A stretch of DNA of 64,000 nt from Amorphochlora amoebiformis (taxonomy: Eukaryota; Cercozoa; Chlorarachniophyceae): assembly GCA_054601695.1 (NCBI GenBank), contig BAAHQB010000303.1, positions 124,001 through 188,000 on the forward strand, written 5' to 3'. The position numbers and the translations under genes were made by a program. Numbering within the stretch: the stretch's first letter is position 1; each line of letters opens with the position of its first letter. The notes below the pieces were generated by a model, which searched no databases, was not told the origin of the DNA, and saw only the letters and a program-made list of their open reading frames with translations. Below, one piece after another: positions 1-64,000 of this stretch.

Positions 1-414
1 GCATATTATATATAGATACCTCGATATTGTAATATTATATATATACACGTGCATATTATATAGATACCTCGATATTGTCATATTCTATATATGCACGTGC
101 ATATTATATAGATACCTCGATATTGTTATATTCTATATATACACGTGCACATTATATAGATACCTCGATATTGTAATATTGTACATATCTACACGTGCAT
201 ATTACATAGATACCTCGATATTGTAATATTCTACACATACACGTGCACATTATGTAGATACCTCGATATTGTTATATACACGTGCATATTATACCTCGAT
301 ATTGTAATATTCTATATATACACGTGCATATTATATAGATTAGATACCTCGATATTGTAATATTCTTTATATACACGTACAATATGTATTATATAGAAAC
401 CTCGACATTGTAAT

Positions 415-474
<60 letters not shown>

Positions 475-563
475 TATACAGTATATTATACAGATACCTC
501 CACATTGTAATATTCCATATATATATATATATATATCTTTATATATATATATTATATAGATAC
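1..563 (-). repeat. Tandem ~60-bp repeat of the 3' end and donor of FDXR exon 3
   Basis: About ten copies of a roughly 45-62 bp unit, each carrying on the minus strand a degenerate CAATATCGAG|GTATCT. This matches the true exon end and donor CAATGTTGAG|GTATCT at 564. Units are joined by AT-rich sequence with an ACGTGCATATTAT core. Copies nearest the exon (about 399 and 493) are closest to the functional sequence (CGACATTG, CCACATTG). I read this as repeated tandem duplication of the exon's 3' end plus intron start. It lies in the FDXR intron downstream of exon 3. No other gene is visible here. Confidence 0.8.
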
Positions 564-649
564 CTCAACATTGCCGTGAAATCTAACCTTAGGGTTGTCG
601 AGCGTGTTGGAAAAGTCAGACATTACGCTCTGACATATACACATATATA

Positions 650-712
<63 letters not shown>

Positions 713-829
713 ATATACTCAAATATATATATATAGGGTTGTCGAGCGTGTTGGAAAAGTCAGACATTACGCTCTGATATATACATATCTATATATGTAT
801 ATATATGTAGATATATAGATAGATATGTA

Positions 830-866
<37 letters not shown>

Positions 867-962
867 TATATACGTATATATATATATTATATATATATAC
901 ATATATACACTCAAATATAGATATATAGGGTTTCGAGCGTGTTGGGAAAGTCAGACATTACG

Positions 963-1004
<42 letters not shown>

Positions 1005-1091
1005 TATATATATATATATATAATATATAGATATATAGGGTTGTCGAACTGGAAAAGTGAGACATTACGCTCTGATACATATATGTATATA

Positions 1092-1144
<53 letters not shown>

Positions 1145-1190
1145 TATATAGGGTTGTCGAAAGTGGTGGAAAAGTCAGATATTACGCCTG

Positions 1191-1263
<73 letters not shown>

Positions 1264-1822
1264 TATATATATATATATATAAATACTTATGGATTTATTT
1301 ATGTATTATATAATATATATATACACATATTATATATATAACTATATATATATATATAAATTATATTTAGTAGATAGTCCATTTTCTTAGATATGAATAT
1401 ATATATCTATACATATATATACAAGAGGAGACGCGTTCCATAAGAGGAGACACGTTCCACAAGAGCAAGAGGAGACACGTTCCACAAGAGAGACACGTTC
1501 CACAAGAGGAGTTCCACAAGAGGAGACACGTTCCACAAGAGGAGACTCGTTCCAGAAGAGGAGACACGTTCCACAAGAGGAGACACGTTCCACAAGAGGA
1601 GTTCCACAAGAGGAGACACGTTCCACAAGGGGAGACACGTCCCACAAGAGGAGACACGTTGCACACGTTGCTCAAGAGGAGACACGTTCCACAAGAGGAG
1701 ACACGTTCCACAATAGGAAACACGTTCCACAAGAGGATACACGTTCCACAAGAGGAGACACGTTCCACAAGATGAGACACGTGGAGGTGAGAAGATGAAG
1801 TAAGAGCATACCGTAATGTATG

Positions 1823-1857
<35 letters not shown>

Positions 1858-2094
1858 TATTACAACAAAACCGAACGCACAGCAAATCGGGGTAGTACTA
1901 ACGCTTTTCCCTAACCCTAAAAGCCGACAAAATAATGATTTTTTTCTTTTTTTTTTCCGAAATTCGGATCATATGAACCTTTGTGTTTTGATGATCGGGA
2001 GCTACCCCGGACCTTACGAGGCCATAGGGGGTGGGCAGTCGGTCAATAATATCAATATGTAGGTCTTCATTCTGAAATGTGTTGATGGATATAA

Positions 2095-2129
<35 letters not shown>

Positions 2130-2136
2130 TTTATAG

Positions 2137-2169
<33 letters not shown>

Positions 2170-2191
2170 AATATTTATAGTATATATTTAC

Positions 2192-2225
<34 letters not shown>

Positions 2226-2335
2226 ATATTTATATATACATATATGTGTGTGTGTGTACATATGTTCTCATATATAATCCAAAAATTAATATTGTTTGTA
2301 TCGAAAGGATACGTATATATATTATATATATTACT

Positions 2336-2369
<34 letters not shown>

Positions 2370-2511
2370 TACATACATATTATATGTATATATACATACA
2401 CACACATGTAAATATATATACATATATATATATATAGTGTATCTAGAAGGGGTGTGAAGCTATCAAGATGTGCACTTTTTTACATTAAAGTATATAATAT
2501 TATATATAATA

Positions 2512-2543
<32 letters not shown>

Positions 2544-2577
2544 AGATATATATTTGTGTGTACTTTCCATGTATTTC

Positions 2578-2625
<48 letters not shown>

Positions 2626-2655
2626 GTATGTATGTATACATATACATATATATAC

Positions 2656-2697
<42 letters not shown>

Positions 2698-3227
2698 CAC
2701 ACACATATACACATACATATATGCATATATATACATACATACATTACATATACATACATATATACATATATATACATACACACATACACATCATAATGTA
2801 TAAGTATATACATATATATATTCTTTTGATGCTTACACGAAAAACAAAAACACGCCCGAACAAATTCAACTTATTATTATTAACTCCAACTAAAGCGCCA
2901 AACTCACAATACCAATACCAAAACCCTACTTCCCTCATACATGAGATTCAACTCTTAAGATATCGAAACCAAATCCTTTTAATATCACCTATATCCATCC
3001 TTCTATCCAACTACATATCCACGTGTGTCGATCTAAATAGATTGCCCTTTCCCGGCACCCAAGCCCAGAATTTCCATATTTTCCAGGAAAATTCGCACCT
3101 CCTTCAGGAGATATTTCGCCGTGTAGAATCCTGAGGGTCCAGATCCCACGATGCACACGCGATATGAACCCGAAAGGGAGGATAGGCATCGCCTAGGCGT
3201 GAGGAACGCCGCCGACCATCGACGCAT
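564..3227 (-). CDS. FDXR: NADPH:adrenodoxin (ferredoxin) oxidoreductase, mitochondrial, 5' part
   Basis: Three exons on the minus strand: 3227-3099 (43 codons, ATG at 3227), 2071-1979 (31 codons) and 629-564 (22 codons). All junctions are phase 0 with AG/GT borders. The gene continues beyond the left edge. Seen: the N-terminus is arginine-rich and lacks acidic residues ([20 protein letters not shown]), as expected of a mitochondrial presequence. Then [18 protein letters not shown] gives the FAD-binding GxGPxG loop, exon 2 carries [18 protein letters not shown], and exon 3 ends RFHGNVE. These three motifs in this order are diagnostic of the adrenodoxin reductase/ARH1 family. Members pass electrons from NADPH to a mitochondrial ferredoxin for Fe-S cluster and steroid or haem chemistry. 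Introns are (TA)n, a 20-nt minisatellite and exon-fragment repeats. It shares a 159-bp promoter region with the divergent extended-PHD gene. Confidence 0.9.
640..1380 (-). repeat. 5'-fragment copies of FDXR exon 3 in (TA)n
   Basis: Four truncated copies lie at about 735-777, 928-970, 1037-1077 and 1150-1190. Each reads, on the plus strand, GGGTTGTCGA followed by the AAAAGTCAGACATTACGC segment of exon 3. They hold the first half of the exon ([13 protein letters not shown]) and its acceptor side but lose the 3' half and donor. All are transcriptionally upstream of the intact exon at 629-564. Long (TA)n separates them. The copies diverge, with one base dropout in the 927 and 1037 units. Confidence 0.8.
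1418..1790. repeat. ~20-nt minisatellite (GAGACACGTTCCACAAGAG)
   Basis: About 18 tandem copies of a 19-21 nt unit, with some shortened GTTCCACAAGAG units, inside FDXR intron 2. Three overlapping minus-strand frames stay open across it because the unit lacks stops. The encoded [13 protein letters not shown] repeat has no gene context, so I treat it as non-coding. Confidence 0.85.
2072..3098. other. FDXR intron 1, mostly (TA)n
   Basis: The left two thirds (about 2090-2820) are (TA)n with CA/TG interruptions. 2821-3090 is unique A/T-rich sequence without a supported exon. The donor is GTGCGA at 3098 and the acceptor TTTCAG ends at 2072, both read on the minus strand. Confidence 0.7.
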
Positions 3228-3386
3228 CAGAAGGGCGCACGAGCCGAGGAATTGAGAAATGTTTCTGATTAATGCGCGGATTAACTTTTTAATAATGTGA
3301 CATGTGGATAGGTCACGAAAAGTATTATTGAAGCCGAAAAATTATCTCCCAGTGTGACACCTGAGCTTTACCTTCGGGGTCCGACG
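3228..3386. promoter_or_regulatory. Bidirectional promoter region between FDXR and the ePHD gene
   Basis: 159 bp of repeat-free sequence separates the two start codons. It contains TTAACTTTTTAA at 3281-3292 and TGTGACA at 3296-3302 and 3353-3359. The 11-mer TAACTTTTTAA recurs in the other divergent promoter (33413-33423) and, inverted, before the GCC-repeat gene (37506-37516). Transcription start sites are not determined. Confidence 0.55.
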
Positions 3387-10711
<7,325 letters not shown>

Positions 10712-10868
10712 CCCTAACCCTAACCCTAACCCTAACCCTAACCCTAACCCTAACCCTTTCCATTACCGTATTACCCTAGGTAAGGATAACGTGTAGCTAG
10801 GTATAATTAGCTATAATGGTTACCCTAAAGTACACCTTGACTTACTTTCGTGTATGTATGTATATGTA

Positions 10869-10928
<60 letters not shown>

Positions 10929-10939
10929 TAAATATATAC

Positions 10940-10980
<41 letters not shown>

Positions 10981-11098
10981 TATGTGTGTGTTTGTGTTTG
11001 TAAATATATCTGTATGTATATATGTATGTGCGAGCGTATGTATGCATATATATATATGTATGTATGTATAGTATATTATATATATATATATATATTTA

Positions 11099-11139
<41 letters not shown>

Positions 11140-11485
11140 ACACACAAATGTAAACCTAATAATACCAAATTCTAACCTTAACCCTTAACACTATCCCAAA
11201 ACCAGATCCGACCTCTAATCCCTACTTGCAAAATTATATATACAATATATATATATATATATATATATACGTTACAAAAAATAACAACACGTAACTCAGT
11301 TTAAGTTATATTACACTTGAATGTCACCAAGGTATGTCACGCTGAGCTTCGATGAGTGTGTCGTCACTAACATGTGTCCACGTGTGACACGTGTGTATGA
11401 TAAGATGAAGTGGTGAAGTTACGGTAATAGTAAGGGTTGAGTGAATGTATGTTTCTTAGGCGTTTCTTGATTTCGCTTTTGATAG
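10712..11485. promoter_or_regulatory. Intergenic region between the ePHD gene and the 11486 gene
   Basis: It starts with a short CCCTAA array (10709-10755), then (TA)n (10867-11140). 11145-11485 is largely unique sequence with several TGTCAC/GTGACA words, including TGTGACA at 11383-11389, shared with the two divergent promoters. The last ~100 bp is the probable promoter of the downstream gene. Confidence 0.45.
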
Positions 11486-19545
<8,060 letters not shown>

Positions 19546-19549
19546 ATAT

Positions 19550-20342
19550 ACCGAGCTGGAGATATGCCAGATATCTGGGATATGCCATGCACAAAGCCAT
19601 ATAAGGTCTTGAAGATATTAGCGATAACTTCAACTGGCTCAGTGACTAGAGCTGGACATCTCACTTGAAGCGTTATCATTGATATCTGCATGATCAAAAC
19701 TGCCTAGATCTACATGTAGTATACTGGATTATCGATAAAATTAGACACTATCACGAGTCCAGTATCTAAAATATATGGAGTTTTTCCTTGAATAGTATAG
19801 TATATAACTACTTTTTCTGGTAGATCTACGGCTAAGGGTAGAGTAGTTTACTCATGAATGATTTAGACAAGTTCTAGTTAGATGATTGGATCTCAATCAT
19901 CATCGCTCTATCATACTCTTAGGTCTAGACCCACACAAGCTTATAGATACATACACACTAGAAACCAGAGTAGTGCTGGGCTAGCTAGGCTAGAGATTAT
20001 CAGATTACTAGATATAGTCTCGGAAAAAACTAGAAAAAGTGTAATTCAACAAAAAACGGAAAACACTGCGCTAGATCCACTAGAACATAGAGAACCTAGA
20101 GAACTGGTAGACACAGTCGCCGCACATGAATGTGTCAAGATGATATGATTTAGATGATCTCGGTATCAGTATACTTCTTGTTACCCCTTGTTGCTACTAG
20201 CAGTGTACGCGGATTATGATCTCAGCCTACTTATTACTTACTTCTTACTTACTTACTAATATATACTCCAGATAGTAGATGATATAATACTAGTGGCTGA
20301 GAGAGAAATCGAATCTTTTAGATCTTGGAGCTGCTGAGACGA
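19550..20342. other. CTAG-rich unique island between convergent genes
   Basis: About 800 bp of non-microsatellite sequence in which CTAG recurs far more often than expected (for example GCTAGCTAGGCTAGAG, CACTAGAAC, TACTAGTGG). It separates the 3' ends of the 11486 plus-strand gene and the 20343 minus-strand gene. An 88-codon frame ends at 20148 and is the alternative terminal exon of the upstream gene. A similar island follows the gene ending at 36130. Confidence 0.6.
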
Positions 20343-33302
<12,960 letters not shown>

Positions 33303-33509
33303 TTACACTGCAAGCACACGGCGATACCTCCTCGGAATTTGTCGGAACCCAAAGTGTGACATCTCCAATGTGTCACACATTAAATTTATCGGAGAAGGTT
33401 CCCGAGATTTTTTAACTTTTTAAGAAACTTTTCGGCTGCTAATAATTCAGCTAACGACCCCGCCAAGGACGGTCGGTTCTTGTTTTTGACGACCACTAAG
33501 ACCCGCAAA
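33303..33509. promoter_or_regulatory. Bidirectional promoter between the lysine-rich gene and the 33510 gene
   Basis: 207 bp of unique sequence between two divergent start codons. It contains AGTGTGACA (33353-33361), TGTCACA (33371-33377) and TAACTTTTTAA (33413-33423), all matching words in the 3228-3386 promoter. The 11-mer is 97 bp from one start codon and 111 bp from the other. Confidence 0.55.
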
Positions 33510-34157
33510 ATGCCACGACGCGAGGCTTGGAATAGCCCAAGCCCTACCCCAGGCATGTTTGGGGGCAGCAGCTTAAGGCATCAGCCGACAGCCGAGAACG
33601 CTCCGCCTAGGATGAAGACGAAGATCAAAAAGTAAGCGAAGCCGTTCGGAATGAGAAGTGCAGTTTGATATTTCATTGATGCGAGACGTGGAACAGAGAA
33701 TATTTCTCAGACATTTGGTAGAAATTGTAGGGTATCGGACAAGTTTTCCGAATAAGTCCGGTCGTTTGTGCGTTCTGTGATATATTGCATGAGCTGACTT
33801 TTCTGGTTTCGCTTGAAGGGTCATCGTCGAGCAGAAGAAAAACGTTTGGAGAGGACGGATGGAACAGCAGAAGGCGAAAGCTAGGTGGGTGTTGAAATGT
33901 GAGATCACGGTGCAGGGCGAAGACGTAGGGTCAGCGGTAACCCGGTGTTCATTTTCTGAATCAACAGGTTCAAGTGGAATAGCGTGTGGCAGCCGACGAG
34001 GCAGCACGGGGGTTATCTAGATGGAGGAGTTGTGGGGTAATTTCTCTCTCATATAATATAAGGATATGTACGATATGTGTATGAAGATACTGTAGATATA
34101 CCATGCGATTTACCTACATGTATGCATGCATACAATATGCATTTGTGGATATATGTG

Positions 34158-34197
<40 letters not shown>

Positions 34198-34339
34198 TGT
34201 AAAGATATATAAATACTCTGTACTAGTATGTGTGTATGTGTATATGTATATGTTTGTGTATGTATGTATATGTGTACACATATACATAAATATATGTGTA
34301 TGTATATGTATTATATGTATGTGTATATATATTATATAT

Positions 34340-34427
<88 letters not shown>

Positions 34428-34490
34428 TACATAGTGTAAGTATATACACATATGTCAGTGTGTGCACATATAGAATATACATGCATACAT

Positions 34491-34537
<47 letters not shown>

Positions 34538-34593
34538 TTCTCATATGAGCATATGTATTTATTTATGGAGTTTCTATATATTCATATAGATAC

Positions 34594-34632
<39 letters not shown>

Positions 34633-34636
34633 TATA

Positions 34637-34676
<40 letters not shown>

Positions 34677-34962
34677 AGTTCATACTATACGAACTTGTTC
34701 GCGTGTACATGTACATACGCTATACAACACACAGTTCCAAAGAAAAATTCGGAAAAAAACACGAAGCAAAGACCCACGCTAGGTAAATTTAACCCTAGCA
34801 CCCAGATTATAGTTCATGCTACTCATTCTGTCAACCCTTGATCATACTTTTTGTCGCTCTTAATATCAGGCAACAAGAAGCGAAAAGATACGCCACGATG
34901 AAATTGCGCGAGGAATACGTGCAGAAGACGAACCTGGCCTTAAAAGCGGTAGGATTAGGCAG

Positions 34963-35005
<43 letters not shown>

Positions 35006-35055
35006 ATATTATGTATATATATATATATATGTATATAAGCGGTAGGATTAGGCAG

Positions 35056-35102
<47 letters not shown>

Positions 35103-35227
35103 CATATATATATACCTGTATATATATACATTATATATATATATAGAGAGAGAGAGAGGGAGAGGTATAAATATGCGACTCTATATATATTATTTTATGT
35201 ACAGCTATATATGTGTGTATGTAAATA

Positions 35228-35283
<56 letters not shown>

Positions 35284-35309
35284 TATTATATACATATAAA
35301 TGATATAAT

Positions 35310-35362
<53 letters not shown>

Positions 35363-35649
35363 TATATATATATGTATATACATACACACATATATATATA
35401 TATATATATGTTCACACACACACACATAGTTGTATACAGATATTACAATAATATTATCTGTACAAATCTAATTACATGTTCAATCACCTATGTACGTGTA
35501 GAATGTAAACATAAATATGTATATTTATATGTACGTTAAAAAATTAAACATATTCATTTATATTTTTGTGTATGCATTTATACATTTTATACATGTATAT
35601 ATATATACATATACATATATATATATATATATATTTATATATGTACACG

Positions 35650-35688
<39 letters not shown>

Positions 35689-35698
35689 GTACACGCAC

Positions 35699-35731
<33 letters not shown>

Positions 35732-36130
35732 TGTATGTATATATATGTCTATACATATGTATATATTTTATATATAAATATTCACATATATATAACATCA
35801 ATGGATGTATATGTATATATATATATATATATATTGGAATGGAGATGTATAATATAATACTTACGCAGTTCTCAGAGGGCTCTTGGGTGCCCAGTGGCTA
35901 TAACTCTTGTGGCAGTGAATTCGGTACCTTTACATATCCCCCCAAAATCCATGCTAAACCTCGAGCTCCTGCACACTCTAGGCTACAGAGTATACCAACG
36001 TCTCATTGAATCCATCAGGCTACGATGCGGGCACAAGGAAGAAGAGGCCAACCTCCCGCAATGTGAACGTTGTTCGCACTCGGTGGGAATCATAGCAGCA
36101 TTTTTAGAGATTGAGAGCACTGGCAGTTAG
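33510..36130 (+). CDS. Unknown protein with lysine-rich middle and C-terminal Cys/His cluster, 195 aa
   Basis: Exons: 33510-33631, 33819-33884, 33968-34036, 34735-34782, 34870-34948, 35869-35923, 35982-36130. Phases agree and 588 nt end in TAG. The first three introns are short or moderate (83-698 nt), the next (34949-35868) is (TA)n and the last is only 58 nt. The product starts [19 protein letters not shown], has a basic helical middle ([38 protein letters not shown]) and ends with C162-x-H164 ... C174-x2-C177-x-H179, a possible zinc site. I do not recognise the family. Alternative: exon 35869 reads through to a stop at 36009 without the last intron, giving 174 aa. I prefer the spliced form because of its CACACTCTAG acceptor and more protein-like sequence. 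Confidence 0.65.
35035..35058 (+). repeat. 3'-fragment copy of exon 34870-34948
   Basis: TAAGCGGTAGGATTAGGCAG repeats the last bases of the exon and its donor region (AAAAGCG|GTAGGATTAGGC at 34942-34960), about 90 bp downstream across (TA)n. Confidence 0.75.
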
Positions 36131-36134
36131 GCTT

Positions 36135-36660
36135 ATAATTCCTTTCAAGTGACGGGTGAGTAGCGAGATTGTCGATGTTTACGTTGCGAAGTCTGGTCAG
36201 TGCTACCTAGGCTACATCTAAATCTGTCAGATTCTAGAGTTTGTTCACCGCTGCATACTAAATTTAGAACTTACATTACCGTCATGGTTACCTCACATTG
36301 ACTAGAGTGACTCTAGAAACTACTAGAACAAGTGACCAATGGCAAGAGTTGGACTAGTCGGAAACTGTGACACTAGCTCTAGTAGCTAGACTGGTGACAA
36401 GTTCAAATCGTTTGCGTAATTCCTAGAATCTAGAGAATTCACTAGATTCTAGTATATCTAGGTATGCCACTAGTACTAGTAGTAGTTACTTACTAGACTT
36501 TTACCGTAGTCCAGGTAGTGGTGCTATAGTGTTACTATACTAGTACCAGTATTGATATAGATATGGTCTAAAGTAGATAGTAGTGAAACTAGTTTTAGCC
36601 GATGGCTATACTCACTAGACTCAAGTAGATACTGCGAGTCTGCGACCTACACCGACTAGT
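36135..36660. other. Second CTAG-rich island
   Basis: About 525 bp of unique sequence dense in CTAG (for example ACTAGATTCTAGTATATC, CACTAGTACTAGTAGTAG). It directly follows the stop codon region of the 33510 gene and is compositionally like 19550-20342. It ends in (GAT)n at about 36672-36696 and (TA)n to 37032. Confidence 0.6.
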
Positions 36661-36951
36661 ATATGTATCCGATGATGATGATGATGATGATGATGATATA
36701 TATATATATCTAGATATATATCTAGATATATGCATAATACGATATATACTATATATATATATATACATACATATATATGTATATATATATATGTATAATA
36801 TATATATATATATATATATAGTATCATAATATATATATATATATATATATATAAATATATATATAATATATCCGTATGATAAATTGATAATATACTAGTA
36901 TATCATGATATACTGATATATGTATTGTATTATATATATACATGTATATAA

Positions 36952-37035
<84 letters not shown>

Positions 37036-37561
37036 GTACATTAAACTAAATTTAGTACGTAGTGCAGATCACAAGACTAGCCACGTCACTGGACACTCAG
37101 AACCACGCTGTAAAAATAATTTACATTATTTCGGCGTCTATAATTCAGTCTAAAATTCTCGCCTTGTAGCCGTGTAGGCAGCTTTAATTTCGTTTCCAAG
37201 TTCTAAGTCGGTTTATTTGACAAAAAATCTGACGCTTACAAGCCTATATTTTAGTCATACACTTAATTAGCAGCTAAGGCTTATGGGTGTACGACTCTGT
37301 CCGCGCCTATTTGGGCTAATTTGGGTCTGAATAGCATGGTATCACACTCACGTTTTTGACGGTTCTCATGATTTCGTCGCTATTAATAGTTGTTACTATT
37401 ATAGGTTCAGAATATTCTATTAATACGAAGAGAAACGTATCCGTCCGTTACTAAATTAATCGCGTGCGCGTTTTATTTATCTAAGGAGAAATCGCCTAAA
37501 CGTTCTTAAAAAGTTATATCTTTTCGCCTCCCCGAACACAATTCCTTCCATCGCGAGGTCT
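37036..37561. promoter_or_regulatory. Promoter region of the GCC-repeat gene
   Basis: About 525 bp of unique, repeat-free sequence after a (TA)n block. TTAAAAAGTTA at 37506-37516 is the reverse complement of the 11-mer in the two divergent promoters and lies 46 bp before the ATG. No TATA assignment is possible next to so much (TA)n. Confidence 0.5.

Positions 37562-64000
<26,439 letters not shown>

Noticed and set aside
1367-1885. Minus-strand 172-codon frame with VERVSSCGT repeats
   Set aside because: A 20-nt minisatellite in FDXR intron 2; open in three frames, so the openness has no meaning.
19882-20148. 88-codon plus-strand frame in the CTAG-rich island as a separate gene
   Set aside because: No independent promoter or homology. 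It is kept only as an alternative terminal exon for the 11486 gene.

Overview
This is eukaryotic nuclear DNA from a microbial eukaryote I cannot name. The evidence is spliced genes with GT-AG introns, a mitochondrial ferredoxin/adrenodoxin reductase, an extended-PHD protein, and a very long gene for a secreted GCC2/GCC3 (ephrin-receptor-like) cysteine-rich ectodomain of a kind I associate with algae, oomycetes and alveolates. Most of the window is (TA)n microsatellite plus degenerate TTAGGG/CCCTAA (telomere-type) repeat, with smaller CT/GA, CG and poly-G tracts. Nearly all long reading frames made of Tyr/Ile, Ser/Leu, Arg/Glu or Ala/Arg are microsatellite translations, not genes.

I rebuilt the genes by hand from short islands of non-repeat sequence, requiring an AG acceptor, a GT donor, matching intron phases and a recognisable peptide. 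Six genes result. (1) 564-3227, minus: 5' part of an FDXR-type reductase, running off the left edge. (2) 3387-10711, plus: 14-exon extended-PHD zinc-finger protein of 308 aa, divergent from FDXR. (3) 11486-19545, plus: basic/acidic nuclear-type protein of about 321 aa, with an uncertain 3' end. (4) 20343-33302, minus: 14 exons, 311 aa, lysine-rich conserved nuclear-type protein, convergent with gene 3. (5) 33510-36130, plus: 7 exons, 195 aa, unknown product, divergent from gene 4 across 207 bp. (6) 37562 to beyond 64000, plus: signal peptide plus GCC2/GCC3 repeats in at least 36 tiny exons (median about 45 nt, one of 13 nt) over 26 kb.

The main unexpected structure is a consistent rule about duplicated exon pieces in introns. 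Next to at least thirteen exons in all six genes lie truncated copies ('exon ghosts') embedded in (TA)n. 5'-fragments, which keep the acceptor, always lie upstream of the intact exon. 3'-fragments, which keep the donor, always lie downstream. This is what repeated tandem duplication with one breakpoint inside the exon would produce. A second structure is that telomere-type repeats are used as intron material. CCCTAAC contains a CTAAC branch-point-like core and CCCTAG gives the acceptor, while the opposite orientation (GTTAGG) sits at some donors. Some introns are almost pure telomere-type repeat and one is an inverted palindrome of it. Three promoter regions share the 11-mer TAACTTTTTAA.

Limits: all splice junctions are inferred by eye with no transcripts or database search. 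Repeat copy numbers are approximate. Small exons inside (TA)n could have been missed.
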